NCBI RefSeq assembly: GCF_020379485.1
Contig: NC_063447.1
Coordinates: 56,347,452 to 56,411,451 of the forward strand
From: Brassica napus
Lineage: Eukaryota > Streptophyta > Magnoliopsida > Brassicales > Brassicaceae
Length of the DNA: 64,000 bases
Direction of reading: 5' to 3'
A program made the position numbers and the translations under genes. Within the stretch, counting starts at the first letter, position 1. Every line of letters begins with the position of its first letter. Below are positions 38,741 through 50,339 of the stretch, piece after piece. The notes beneath the pieces are model-generated. The model made no database searches and was not told the DNA's origin. It was given only the letters and a program-made list of their open reading frames with translations.

Positions 38741-39344
38741 AATGTTTGAGGTTCAAATATTGTTTCATATCCAAAACAAACTCGTGGTCGAACCAGTAGA
38801 CCTGATGTCGCGCATATAATTCGGTTCAAATTTAATGGAAAATTCGTTAATTAAAAATTTGACAGAACCCTGTAAAAACCTAAAAGCCCACTATTAACCA
38901 TTTAGAATTAATCTTTATAAAATCATTTGAATCTAAAAAAAATTAGAATAAACAAACACGCGACTCAATTAAATGAATCTGATTTCTTAGAAAATAATAT
39001 TTCACATGGTCGAATTTGATATGATCTGGATGGGCTATAGTCATATTGTTGTAGTATATTGTTATATTGTAATTTTGAGTAATTATGTGTAGCAAAAAAA
39101 AAGTTTCCTACAGATTTGTTTATAATAAAATTATTGATTGTGTACGATCTGCTTTCAAAAAGATGTGTACGATAAAATATGACAACTAAAATTTTAATTT
39201 TATGGGTTATATTTAAGATTAGATTTCATTTCTGTATAATAATGATCTTTTCAAACGAATACTAATAAGTTTTTCAAATTTGAGCATTTAAATTATGAAT
39301 AATCTAAAATATTATGACCCAAATCTATATTTTGTTTGAGATCC
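38741..39344 (+). repeat. Degenerate 0.6-kb direct repeat, left copy
   Basis: Pairs with 39579-40220. Shared landmarks in order are TTTGAGGTTCAAATATTG, GGTCGAACC, TCACATGGTCGAATTTGA and ATAATCTAAAATATTATG. Divergence is perhaps 20 percent and no ORF is conserved. It could be an old tandem duplication or decayed LTRs; no primer-binding site is visible between the copies. Confidence 0.6.
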
Positions 39345-39578
39345 ATTTGTAGTTATAGTCCCAAAACCAAAATACTAAAATTTTACTAATGAAAATTAAA
39401 ATTAATTTGAAAAATAAGGGCCATTTTAGGTAAAATTAAGTTTTTCATTAAATTTAAAAACATGAATGATAAAACATTATAGAAAAATATTGTTTAAAAC
39501 CAATCTTGTCCTTATGTATGAGGAAAATATACTTATTTTAACACTATACTTAAACGTCTAAAGGGTATTTATTTGATC

Positions 39579-40220
39579 AATGTTTGAGGTTCAAATATTG
39601 TTTTCATATCCAAACCAGATCTGCGGTCGAACCGGTAGACCTGGTGTCGTGTATATAATTTGGTCTAAATTTAATTAAAATTTTGTTAATAAAAATTTCG
39701 ACAGAACCCGATAAAAATTTGAAAACCACTATTAACCAGTTAGAGGTAATCTTTATAAAAATGATTTGAATGTAATAAAATTTAAAAGAAACAAACACAT
39801 GACTCATATAAATAAATCTGATTTTTTAGAAAATGATATATCACATGGTCGAATTTGATATGATCGGGATGGACTGTAGTTATATTGTGGCAGTATATTA
39901 TTATATATTAATTTTAAGTAATTATGTATAATAAAATTGTTTTCTTACAGATTTGTGTATAATAAAAGTATTGATTGTGTATACTGAGTGTTCAAAAAGA
40001 TATAGTTTTAATAATTTTATGTGTATAATAAAATATGACGACAAAAAATTAATAGATAGTTACAGATTTGTGTATAATAAAATTGTTTTTTTACAGATTA
40101 GCTTTCATTTCTATGTAATAATGATCTTTACAAACGAATACTAATAAGTCTTTCAAATTTGAGCATTTAATTAATGAATAATCTAAAATATTATGTTCCA
40201 AATCCATAATTTGTTTGGGA
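39579..40220 (+). repeat. Degenerate 0.6-kb direct repeat, right copy
   Basis: Partner of 38741-39344, about 235 bp downstream of it. Contains small insertions relative to the left copy, including a short internal duplication around 39940-40095 (ACAGATTTGTGTATAATAAA occurs twice). Confidence 0.6.
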
Positions 40221-40225
40221 AAGAT

Positions 40226-40860
40226 ATTTATTTCGTTGGGAAATATATTTTCTCCTAAAGAGTTAATTTAACTTGGTTTTGGACCTCGCTCTTTAGGAGA
40301 TGTAATGTAAATCATCAACCCAAATCAGAGTTTGTATTCTCCTTAGAAGAAGAGAAATGTATGATAAATATTTACAATATAGTTTGTCATCGTTCTGATT
40401 GTCTTCACATCCCCTAGCTACGCCGTTTCTGGTTTGTATACAGATAGCATGAGGACAAGGGTGGATTCCTAAAATTGAGCAATGTAACAGTGTAGATTAG
40501 GATCATAACAGGAAGCCACTAACATGCAATCAAATAGCCCACAGAAGATGAATCCTTTCTTGTTATCTTCATCATTAGATTTGTTAATTTGTCTAAGTGG
40601 TAGAGATAGATAGCATCTACACAGTATCTGATTTTTTTTTTGTCACAAACAAAGCTAGATTATTAAACCAGAGTGTATATATAAAGGTGTTTGTGCAGAA
40701 CAACACTGAAGGTTCTTGACGAAGTGCTTCCGAAATCTGAACAAAATGTGAATGTAAATCACAGGCATATTTATTATTAAAAAAATAAAAGAAAAAACCT
40801 TTGAGCGAAGACTGGTGGTCTCAAGTCTCTACAAGAAGCCAGCAAAGGAAAATGATTTCA
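40226..40860 (-). pseudogene. Remnant of the 3' flank of the ATP synthase gamma gene, copy 1
   Basis: Matches 44690-45000 and 50810-51007 plus 53319-53760, which lie 3' of the gamma-subunit gene. Landmarks are GGTTTGTATACAGATAGCAT near 40431, TTGTTAATTTG near 40576 and AAGAAGCCAGCAAAGG near 40831. No exon remains here. It shows that the F-box and gamma-subunit interval was duplicated as a block. The site at about 40427-40440 is unoccupied where the LINE at 51008 is inserted in the third copy. Confidence 0.65.
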
Positions 40861-41180
40861 GTACCCCCTTAAGAGTTCACAACACATGTCTTCTCCTTCG
40901 GTCTCATCTCTTCGCGGCTTTTGGTGGTCAACATGTCCCAGAGTTTCTTGAAAGCTATATGACTTCGCAGTGAGACTTGGTTGTTTGACTGGTTGCAATA
41001 TTCCATCATATTTTAATAAAATAACTAAATTGACTAAAATTTTAGAAAACCACATTGGAAAAGGAAAATAGTATTTAATCGGAAATAACTCCTTTTCCAT
41101 ACCTTATTTGTCTATATATAAACAAATAGAGATGGCAACCCTAAGAGTTAAAACCTCTAATTAATTTCTATACAGAAACA
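40861..41180 (+). promoter_or_regulatory. Upstream region of F-box gene 1
   Basis: From about 41005 this matches the regions before the other two F-box genes, including TTTTCCATACCTTATTTGTC, then TATATATAA (about 41115-41122) as a TATA box, then AGAGTTAAAACC. A minus-strand 80-codon frame at 40858-41100 has no recognised homology. Confidence 0.5.
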
Positions 41181-42281
41181 ATGACGATGATCACTGATCT
41201 TTCATTGGATTTGGTAGAGGAGATACTCTCTAAGGTTCCGTTAACTTCTCTCAAAGCAGTAAAATCCACTTGCAAAAGATGGAACACTCTATCCAAAGAT
41301 GAGAGCTTTACAAAGAAACACTCAGCCGAAGAATTTCCGGCGTTCTTGAATTTTGATTATTGTTGTTCTCAAAGAAGATTCAGTGTCCACAGAATCCATT
41401 ATAACATCGAAGACTTGCCATGTATAAAGGAGATAGGTAAACTACATAGTCCTATCAAATTACATATACTCCATCAGTGTGACGGCTTATTGTTAGGCCA
41501 CGCTGAGGACAAGCTAGTGGTATGGAACCCGTCTTTGGCGCAAACCAGATGGATTGAACTCAGAAATAAGCGGAGCGTATATAAGCGGAGGGGTCTTGGT
41601 CGGTGTGCTATTGGATACGACAACAACAAGAACCATAAAGTCTTGGTGCGTTTCTATGATGTGTATGACAATAATATAACTAATGTCAAGCATGAAATAT
41701 ACGATTTTAAGTCTAGTTCATGGAGGGGTCATGATATCATCAATCCTAAACGGATAAGGGAGAGAGGTGTGTCCGTGAAGGGAAATAATTACTTTGTTGT
41801 TGAGGGGAAATTATTAGGTTTCGATTTTACTAAAGAGAGATTTGGACCGTTTATGGACCTACCATTTGAAAGTAGTGATGATTTTGAGTATGATAGGATT
41901 CCATATTCTTGTGTAAGAGGGGACCAGCTTGCGGTGCTATTTCAAAGGCACCTATGTGACTTGGTGATATGGATTACAACTAAGATTGAGCCTGATGCAG
42001 TGTCGTGGAGCAATTTCTTTAAATTTGATTTGAAACCTTTCCTTGGTTTCGACCATGGGTTTAAAGTTCGCAGTTTCTTCATTGACAAGGAGAAGAAAAT
42101 AGGAGTGGTTTGTGGTACTGAACTTAAAAGTCATATCAACGAGGAAAAATGTTATGTGGTTGGAGAGGATGGATGCTACCAAGCAAAAACGGGGAAGCAA
42201 TATGTCTTCTCTTATGTTCCAAGTTGGGTGCAGATCCAAGTACCTTCATCATGTGGCAAAAGAAAAGGAAGAGATTGTTAG
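41181..42281 (+). CDS. F-box protein, FBA_1 family (intact, 366 aa)
   Basis: Single exon. Residues 1-45 form an F-box (LSLDLVEEILSKVPLTSLKA...CKRWNTLSKD) that would bind SKP1/ASK in an SCF ubiquitin ligase. About 90-330 is an F-box-associated (FBA_1) domain with family hallmarks QCDGLLLGH, LVVWNPSLAQTRWIE, YDFKSSSWR, LGFDFTKERFGPFMDLP and ISYVPS-like YVPSW near the end. This family is strongly expanded in Brassicaceae; targets are mostly unknown. The start has a tandem duplicate context AACAATGACGATG shared by all three copies. The C-terminus is about 13 residues longer than in copy 3, because a short deletion removed the stretch that holds the ancestral stop. Confidence 0.88.
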   Translation: MTMITDLSLDLVEEILSKVPLTSLKAVKSTCKRWNTLSKDESFTKKHSAEEFPAFLNFDYCCSQRRFSVHRIHYNIEDLPCIKEIGKLHSPIKLHILHQCDGLLLGHAEDKLVVWNPSLAQTRWIELRNKRSVYKRRGLGRCAIGYDNNKNHKVLVRFYDVYDNNITNVKHEIYDFKSSSWRGHDIINPKRIRERGVSVKGNNYFVVEGKLLGFDFTKERFGPFMDLPFESSDDFEYDRIPYSCVRGDQLAVLFQRHLCDLVIWITTKIEPDAVSWSNFFKFDLKPFLGFDHGFKVRSFFIDKEKKIGVVCGTELKSHINEEKCYVVGEDGCYQAKTGKQYVFSYVPSWVQIQVPSSCGKRKGRDC

Positions 42282-43084
42282 TAATATTTTACAGTAAGCT
42301 TGTTTGTTTCTTGCATCATCTCTTTTTATTCATTAATGAATTATATTGTTTTGAGAAAACCTGGTCAACTGCTCCTATCTAGTTAACAAGACACAAAAAT
42401 GCTTGGCTGGTCTGAAACTATACTTTGATTATATTGTCGAATGACCCTTACTCATGCACAAGATTACATTTAATCGTGCAAAAGCTTTGATATATGTCGA
42501 GTAGAATATAAGATTTTTGTGTTGTGAGTAACTTGGTACATTCGTGGTCTGATTCTCAATTTGTGTTAGTTTAAAATACTACGAAACTACCCTGGTGGTA
42601 CTTACTTTGTTCCATCATCGCCATCAACCCAAATCAGAGTTTGTTTAGTCCTTGGGAACAGATATGCATATTAAATGTATGATATATATGTACACCGTAG
42701 TTTGTCACCGTGGGATTACATGTTAGTAAATTGTTCAAGACCATTTCCAATGATTCACCTATTTTTAACTCTGAAATAGAGTAATTCTATAGTAGAGTTG
42801 TGATATACCCCAATAATACTATATTTTAGAGTGTAAAATAGAATGATGAACAAAAAAAACAATTTACTCTATATATAGAATAAACTTATTTTTTACACTG
42901 TTATAGAGTGAGAAATAGAGTATCATTGGAACATTTTTATTTCAAACTCTATTTTAGTTTCATAAATAGAGTGGGTTGGAAATGACCAAAGTGACGATTA
43001 TGCTCATATAAGCAATTTACTAACATGTAATCCCACAGGCCACAGGAGATGAAACCACTTCTTGTTATTTTCATCAATAGAAAA
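42282..43084. other. F-box 1 downstream region
   Basis: The first 300 bp match the 3' sequences of the other F-box copies (GACACAAAAATGCTTGGCTG; TGACCCTTACTCATGCACAA). 42740-42990 is AT-rich with several repeats of TAGAGT, which looks like a small unclassified insertion with partial inverted symmetry. No gene is seen. Confidence 0.45.
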
Positions 43085-44330
43085 AATGACTTTCCTTTTA
43101 GTATATACCTTAAAAGGAAAAAAAAATAGAAACAATGGATTTATCTTCGTAATATTTTAGTAAAAGTAACTAAATTGACTAAAATTTTAGAAAACCACAT
43201 TGAAAAAGGAAAACCAGTTTTAAGCCTTTTTACGAAAAAAAAAACCGGCCCCTTTTCCATACCTTATTTGTCAATAAGAAAAATAGAGAGGGCAACCCTA
43301 AGAGTTAAAAACCCTAACTAATTTCTATACGGAAACAATGACGATGATCACTGATCTTTCATTGGATTTGGTAGAGGAGATACTCTCTAAGGTCTCGTTA
43401 ACTTCTCTCAAAGCAGTAAAATCCACTTGCAAAAGATTCGAATACTCTATCCAAAGATGAGAGATTTGCAAAGAAACACTGTAGAAAATCAGCCAAAGAG
43501 TTTCTGATGTTCTTGACTTTTGATGATGATTGGTATGAAAAAAGATTCAATCTCCACGGAATCCATGACATCAAAGACTGGCCATGTATAAAGGAGATAG
43601 GTAAACTACATAGTCCTCTCAATTTATATATAGTCAATCAGTGTGACGGCTTATTGTTATGCCTCGCTGAGGGTATTGGGGCTAAGGCTAGTGGTATGGG
43701 ACCCGTATATATTGGGCGCAGACCAGATGGATTGAACTCAGAAATAAGTACAAAGCAACAAATCGGTATGCCATAGGATACGACAACAACAACAACCATA
43801 AACTCTTGGGGCTTTTCCATGATGAGTATGACACTAATAATATTATCACCAAGCATGAAATCTACGATTTTAAGTCTAGTTCATGGAGGGTTCTTAATAT
43901 CGTCACTCCTAGATATTTTGAACGGACATGGAAGAGAAGTGTGTCCTTGAAGGAAACTATTAGGTTTCGATTTTACTAAAGAGAAACTTGGACAGTGTAT
44001 GGATCTACCATTTGACACTGACGATGATGATAATAAGATTCCATATTCTTGTGTCAGAGGAGGGCAGCTTGCGGTGCTATTTCAAAGGGCATTTGAATTG
44101 GTGATATGGATTACAACTAAGATTGAGCCTGATGCAGTGTCGTGGAGCAATTTATTTAAAGTTGATATGAAACCTTTCCTTGCATCATTGACAAGGAGAA
44201 GAAAGTAGCAGTGGTTTTTGGTGATTACGAGGACAAATTTTATGCGGTTGGAGAGAATGGATGCTACGAAACAAAAACGGGTATGTGAGATGTGTTCTCT
44301 TATGTTCCAAGTTTGGTGCAGCTCAAATAA
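43085..44330 (+). pseudogene. F-box (FBA) pseudogene 2 with its promoter
   Basis: The conserved upstream block begins at 43085 and the ATG is at 43338. The F-box region is the same as copy 1 for 32 codons. A 1-base insertion after AAAAGA (near 43437) then gives RFEYSIQR and a stop. A second frame, 43507-43776, recovers DWPCIKEIGKLHSPLN and QCDGLLLCLAEG before shifting again near 43680. Further fragments reach IPYSCVRGGQLAVLFQ (about 44037-44085) and the old TAA at 44328-44330. Several shifts and small deletions mean no functional protein is possible. Confidence 0.85.
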
Positions 44331-45021
44331 TTAAGGTCCAACAAAAACCTTCATGAGGCAAAAGAAAAGGAAGAGTTTATTAGTCAGTAGCTTGTTTGTT
44401 TCTTGCATATCTCTTTTTAATTTAATTTATTATTGTTTTGGAAAAATCCTGGTCAATTGCTCCTATCTTAGTTAACAAGACACAAACATGCTTGGATGGT
44501 CAGAAACTATAATTCATTATATTGTCAAATGACCCTTACTCATGCACAAAATTACATTTAAACGTGCAAATTAATTTGATATATGTCGAGTAGAATATAA
44601 GTGATTTTGTGTTGTTAGTAACTTGATACATTCCTGGTCTGATTCTCAATTTGTGTTACAGTTAAAAATACAACGAAACTACCCTTTTGATACGTTGTTC
44701 TGATTGTATTCATATCCCCTAGCTATGCTGTTTGTGGTTTGTATACAGATAGCATGAGGACAAGGGTCGATTCCTCAAATAGAGCATTGTAACAGTAAAG
44801 ATTAGGATCATTACAGCAATCTACTAACATGTAATCCAACAGGCAACAGAAGATTAATCTTTTCTTGTTATTTTTCATCATTAGATTTGTTAATTTGCCT
44901 AAGTGGCAGAGACAGATAACATCAACAATGTATCTTATGAAAATTTCAAAGCTAGATTACTAAACCGAAGTGTCCCGTATATATATAAAGGTGTTTAAGA
45001 TATTTGACAATTGTGACATAC
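44331..45021. other. Duplicated F-box 3' and ATP synthase gamma 3' flank, copy 2
   Basis: 44400-44660 matches the F-box 3' region. 44690-45010 matches the 3' flank of the gamma-subunit gene. At about 44711-44740 the TTTGTGGTTTGTATACAGA sequence is a second unoccupied site for the LINE inserted at 51008. Confidence 0.6.
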
Positions 45022-45144
45022 CTTTGGTGAGAAAACAGTGGCCACAGTTGGTAAAAATGCGACAACCGAATGGAACTTGTTGTAGACAATGCACAATGCA
45101 TCAAATTCAACGTTCTTCAGGATGTCATCAGCTAGAACTGAGAC
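45022..45144 (-). pseudogene. Orphan exon of ATP synthase gamma subunit
   Basis: Same length (123 bp) and splice borders as exon 6 of the complete gene (54330-54452). It encodes [20 protein letters not shown] and continues to [11 protein letters not shown]. It keeps the intron donor (CATAC on plus at 45017-45021) and part of the preceding intron, then diverges near 45180. No other exon is nearby, so this is a fragment left by the block duplication. Confidence 0.88.
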
Positions 45145-45499
45145 CTGAACCAGCAAGTAAACATAAGATATATTACTAATACATAGTTCGAGAACAAAGG
45201 GATTTGGGGAGAGCAAGTAGATGACTCTCTCTGTATCTATAACATTCACCATCTTCCCTGCCTCTGCCATTTTTTCTCCTTCTATTTGATCCCTCTAGAA
45301 GTTGGGGAAGGGAAAAATAGAAATTCACAACACTTATTTTATAGAATATGAAATAGTACAAATCATCACATAAAAGATAACCAAAAAAAAAAAGAGAGAA
45401 AAAACACACACACAAAGGAACTGCTTCATCAACTACTTGATAGTAGTCATTCAGTGATCAAACAACAGAACCGTAACAATCTAAAATGGTTTCTGCCCT
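45145..45499. other. Spacer between orphan exon and RLP pseudogene
   Basis: The first 60 bp derive from intron 5 of the gamma-subunit gene. The rest holds no recognised gene; a minus-strand frame starting MAEAGKMVNV is short and has no identified match. Confidence 0.4.
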
Positions 45500-48115
45500 T
45501 TATCTTGATGGCCACTTTAGCTTGTATGAAAAAATAACTTGAGCTATTACTAATCCAAGCAACAGTCCTGGTCCAAACCCTATAACAACTGCTTTCCAGC
45601 TCAGCACTTCTTCTTCTTCTTCCTTGTCTTCTTCAATATGTTGTTGTGGTGGTGGTGCAAAGCAAGTTTCCTGGAGAGGAAGACCACAAAGGCCTGCATT
45701 CCCTTCAAATGAAGATTTATGTTGTCCAATAATCTGTGTTCCTTGTGGTATTTCACCCTTGAGTTGGTAATGAGACACATTTATGAATGCCAAAAACGAC
45801 AGGCTCCCGAGTCCAATAGGAATAGTCCCAGAGAGTTGGTTTCCTGACAGATCTAATGACTCGAGCTCTGTAGCGTTGGCCAAAGACAGAGGAATATGGC
45901 CCGAGAAGGCGTTGTTGGATAAGTTGAGTGCAATCAGTGTCTTCAGGAGACCAATGGATCCAGGAATCTGTCCTTCAAATCTGTTTCCAGAAATGTGAGG
46001 ACTTTGCTCTGTTCCATGAATAGACCTTTGTATTGCAAATCTATAGTATCCTCATAACTATAGTAACCATCTTTGGAAGTTTTCTTTTTGTATCCCATAT
46101 ATATTACTCCCATCTTCATTCCTCTCGAGTGAAGATGTCTTCCAATTCATAAAGTAACTTGGCGGCAAGCTTCCGGTAAAGTAGTTATCCGATATTTCAA
46201 GTACCCGCAGCTCAGGAAACGCGAGAGGACCATGATCAGGTGAAGATATAGGACCATATAATCTGTTTGACCGAAGGGTAAGGACTTGCAAATAAATTGG
46301 GTAAACTCTTGAGCCAAAGAGGAAATGTGTCAAGGATTTGGTTGTGGTCCACATTTATAAACTGTAGCGAGGAACAGTTCAGTAGAGACCTTGCAAGTTT
46401 CTTCAGTAATTTTATTGTAGCCAACATCGAGTGCCCGCAGAGAGGTACCGACGTGGAACATGTCCGGAAGACTTCCTTCCAAGTTGTTCATCCGGAGATT
46501 CAGATCCGTCAATTTATGAGGAATTGAACCAGTGAAGTTGTTGTAGGATAGATCAAGAACAACGAGAGAGGGTAAGTTGCAGATTGAAAGTGGTATGTCT
46601 CCTGTGAAACCATTGTTCCGTACAGACAACGCGTGCGTTGATAGAGAGTGGTGGAATAGGAAACGCTCCTTGGAAAAGGTTTAAAGCCAGTATTAATATT
46701 TGCACTGATGAATTTCCTAGCTACAACTTTGGTCGAACCTTCGAAACCACTATTGTTACCAAGATTCACTAAGCTTAGGCGAGGAAGGTTCCATAACCAC
46801 CGAGGGATTTTCCCTTGGATATTATTTTTTGAAATGTCTAGATGCTCCAATCTCAAAAAGGTTTTTTAAGATGTTTGGGAACACACTCAGGCCGCAACGT
46901 GAGAAGAGCAGAACCTCCACGTTCATCGTGACTTTGGAAGATGAACTTATACTGGTTGCCAGCAGACTATTTCCTGAGAGATCAAGTCTCAACAATGACT
47001 TGAGAGTGAAGAAAAGCCTTACATCAATTGGGTAGCTTATGTTTAGGAAAGAAAGGTCGAGATATTCGAGGGTGGCGAGTTTTGAGATAGGCTTTAGGAT
47101 CTTTCCTTCAAAAAGGTTATCCCCAAGGAACAAGACCTCAAGTCGAGATGACGCAAATGGTTCAGGAACTTTAATAGGATCTGTGAAATTAATGGTTTCC
47201 ACGAAGATTCAGATATGACAAGGAAGGCATAGTGAGGAGAGAAGAAGGAATGGCTCCAGAGAAGTTATTACTGGAAAGGTCCAAGATTGAGAGGCTGGCT
47301 AGATTCCATATAAGTGGGAAACCACCAGTGATCTCGTTCTTGTCAAGGTACAACAAGGTTAGCATGCTTAGGTTACTAAACGAGGAAGGAACTTGGCCGA
47401 TGAAGCCATTAGAGGAAAGAGCCAAGATCTCTAACTTGTTGAGATTGCCTAAGCTGGAAGGAAGGGAAGAGGAGGTGAAACTGTTGAGAGTGAGATCGAG
47501 GTAACGAAGGTGATTCAAGCCAAAAAGACTACTGGTGGGTTCAAGAACTGAGAAGTGATTATTGGAAAGGTCTAGAAATGAGAGTTTGGTTAGGCTAAGT
47601 ATATTTAGGAAACTACCAACGAGCTCATTTCGGGAAAGGTCTAAATAGGAAAGCAAGCTTAGGTTGTTAAAAGATGAAGGAAGTTGACCGATGAAGCCAT
47701 TAGAGGAGAGAGATTAAACCTCTAGTTTGTTGAGATTTCCGAGTCCTGAAGGGAACGAAGAGGAGGTGAAGTTGTTGTAAGAGAGATTTGAGGTAACGAA
47801 GATGATGAAAACGGAAGAGGCTACTGTTGGGATTCAGAGTTCCACTGAGGCAGCCACTCGGTAGTTGGTAGCTTAGTGACCTCGCCTGTCTTGTTATCGC
47901 ACCGGACTCCATTGAAGTAGTCAGTTTGGTTGTGCAACACTGGAATCAAACTCGTTCTTGAACCGCGTAAGGGCTTGGATATGGTGGGGATGACAAGCAG
48001 AAAGACCAACAACAGGGTTTTCTACAATAAAGATGCTCGACACAGAGACACGACAGAGTAGTAAGAGTACCGAGAGAAAACACAAAAGCAGTTGCGAACC
48101 GGACATTGTGGCCAT
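45500..48115 (-). pseudogene. Receptor-like protein (LRR-RLP) pseudogene
   Basis: From right to left it encodes a signal peptide ([20 protein letters not shown]), an N-terminal cap ([20 protein letters not shown]), many extracellular leucine-rich repeats (47189-47656 frame: [15 protein letters not shown]), a C-terminal cap ([14 protein letters not shown]), an acidic stretch ([10 protein letters not shown]) and a transmembrane helix ([20 protein letters not shown]) with a short tail KLKWPSR. RLPs are cell-surface immune or developmental receptors without a kinase. At least eight frame changes and a premature stop near 47716 break it. It is the best local match to the RLP at 59216 and keeps the C-terminus that gene has lost. 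By position it may correspond to an Arabidopsis RLP beside At2g33040. Confidence 0.88.
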
Positions 48116-48429
48116 CGCGCGCGAAAACTTTTGAGATGAAAGTGTTTACTCAACATATGATTTGGCATTGGAGCTGTCCAAGTTTACTTATATCTTATAG
48201 TTGCATGTTTACCGATAAGTCTTGCCGTCGTGGTAGCGGCGTTAGCTTAAAAGTCTTTCTTGACTTGGACTAATTGCCATAAAGTCTTCCTAGTGGGATC
48301 CAAGTGCGGGTCTTTCTTGACCTTTAGTACTTACTAATAATGGTCTTTGTTGACTATTATAGAACTCTATTATTGGTGATGTTTACCCTTGTTCCACACG
48401 GTACCATTGTCAGCATTCCCAAATCAAAC
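48116..48429. other. RLP upstream region
   Basis: No gene seen. This would be the promoter side of the RLP pseudogene. Confidence 0.4.
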
Positions 48430-48578
48430 TCGAGAACGAAAGTACTAAAACTTCTATTTTGTTAAAACTGCCGAGTGCAGAAGAGGGGATGAAGTTATTA
48501 GAAAAAAGGTAACGGAGATGATGCAAGCAAGAGGCTGTTATTGAGTTTTCAGAGTTCCAGTGAGGCTACCCACTTGGT
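48430..48578 (-). pseudogene. Short RLP remnant (first LRRs)
   Basis: On the minus strand, the part near 48578 reads GSLTGTL, and the following text aligns with the [16 protein letters not shown] to [12 protein letters not shown] part of the RLP at 59216. It has deletions and frame changes. It is a second, smaller relic of a tandem RLP copy. Confidence 0.55.
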
Positions 48579-49059
48579 ATACTTGCTGTTAGAACACTTC
48601 ATTAAGGATGTTGAAAATTCAAGATTGGTATGTGCTAGGTCATGGTGACGTAATTTTATTGTATGTGCGAATCATTCTAACGAAATCCTCTTTAAAAAGG
48701 GTGTATTCAAGGTGATTTGATTTTTAATGGAGTTTTAGATGATTTCAATAAGTCGCAAAGATTTATATGATTTTTGTTAAACCACTCTAGAATATAACCT
48801 AAAATCATGTGTTGCAATTATTTTAACCAAGAAACTCTAAAACTCTACAATTTTTCAATAATGGTGGATTTTAGAGTACTCTATGAAATGTTAATTAGTT
48901 CAATAACAATGAATTTTAAATGAGTTTTTAAAATTTATGTTTAAATAATAGTGAATTTGTCATTTTAATACAAATCACCTAAAATTCTCAATTGAATACA
49001 CACATGTGAGCTTCTTGGTGACTTGGTTGCCCTTTCTGGGAATAATTTTTATAGAAAAA
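48579..49059. other. Intergenic; includes a 65-bp duplicate of 35385-35459
   Basis: 48587-48650 matches the left flank of the hAT element at 35460. 48700-49000 is AT-rich, with several TTTTAGA / TCTAAAA words. No gene is seen. Confidence 0.45.
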
Positions 49060-49290
49060 ATGACTTTCCTTTTAGTATATACTGTAAAAAGGCAAAAAAT
49101 AGAAACAATGTATTTATCTTCGTAATATTTTAATTAAAGTAACTAAATTGACTAAAATTTTAGAAACCCACATTGAAAAAGGAAAATAGCTATTAATTGG
49201 AAATAACTCCTTTTCCATACCTTATTTGTCTATATAAGAAATAGAGAGAGCAACCCTAAGAGTAAAACCCTAATTAATTTCTAGGAAACA
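49060..49290 (+). promoter_or_regulatory. Upstream region of F-box gene 3
   Basis: Shares the block CTTTCCTTTTAGTATATA to CCATACCTTATTTGTCTATA with F-box 1 and 2. TATATAAG at 49230-49237 is the likely TATA box, about 55 bp before the ATG. Confidence 0.5.
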
Positions 49291-50339
49291 ATGACGATGA
49301 TCACTGATCTTTCGTTGGATTTGGTAGAGGAGATACTCTCTAAAGTTTCGTTAACTTCTCTCAAAGCCGTAAAATCCACTTGCAAAGGATGGAACACTCT
49401 ATCCAAAGACGAGAGCTTTACAAAAAAACACTCAGCCATAGAGTTTCCGGTGTTCTTGACCTGTAAAGCTTATCGTTTTCATAGAAGATTTAATCTCCAC
49501 AGAATCCATAACATCAAAGACATGCCATGTATAAAGGATACAGGTGAACTACATAGTCCTATCGGTTTATATATAGAGTCAACCAGTGTGACGGCTTATT
49601 GTTATGCCTCGATGAGCGTAACAGGCAAAGGCTATTTGTATGGAACCCGTATTTGGCTCAAACCAGATGGATTGAGCTCAGAATTAATAGGACCATAACA
49701 GATCAGTGTGCTATAGGATACGACAGCAACAAGAACCATAAACTCCTGTGGCTTTTCTATGAGTATGACAATAATGATAATGTCAAGCATGAAATCTACG
49801 ATTTTAAGTCTAGTTCATGGAGGGTTCTTGATATCATCACTCCTAGAAATTTTAAACGGATATGGAAGAGAGGTGTGTCCTTGAAGGGAAATAGTTACTT
49901 TGTTGTTGATGGGAAAATATTAGGTTTCGATTTTACTAGAGAGAAATTTGGACCGTTTTTGGATCTACCATTTGAAACTCATAATAAGATTCCATATTCT
50001 TGTGTCAGAGGAGAGCAGCTTGCGGTGCTATTTCAAAGGCACCTATATGAATTGGTGATATGGATTACAACTGAGATTAAGCCTGATGCAGTGTCATGGA
50101 GCAGTTTCTGTAAAGTTGATATGAAACCTTTTCTTGGCGACCATGGGTTTAAAGTTGGCAGTTTCGTCATTGACAAGGAGAAGAAAGTAGCAGTGGTTTG
50201 TGGTGACTGCGAGGAACGTAGAGATCATATCTACAAGGGCCAATGTTATGTGGTTGGAGAGGATGGATGCTACCAAGAAAAAACGGATATGGAAGATATT
50301 GTGATCTCTTATGTTCCAAGTTTGGTGCAGCTCCAATAA
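49291..50339 (+). pseudogene. F-box (FBA) gene 3 with a 2-bp frameshift
   Basis: The F-box (LSLDLVEEILSKVSLTSLKA) is followed by an FBA domain in two frames: 49291 to about 49577, then about 49580-50339. Compared with copies 1 and 2 there is an extra AG in TATATATAGAGTCAACC near 49578. Apart from this everything is open: RLFVWNPYLAQTRWIE, LGFDFTREKFGPFLDLP, IPYSCVRGEQLAVLFQ and YVPSLVQLQ with the ancestral TAA. The single lesion makes it a young pseudogene, or a sequencing error. In the observed frame the product would be 135 residues and keep the F-box alone. Confidence 0.82.

Noticed and set aside
40858..41100. 80-codon minus-strand ORF ending CCELLRGY as a gene
   Set aside because: It has no recognised domain, overlaps the F-box promoter, and shows no splice or start support.
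45022..45270. Second functional ATP synthase gamma gene
   Set aside because: Only one exon is present and the flanking introns break off within 60 bp.
46829..47504. Plus-strand ORFs across the RLP pseudogene
   Set aside because: These are antisense shadows of leucine-rich repeats.
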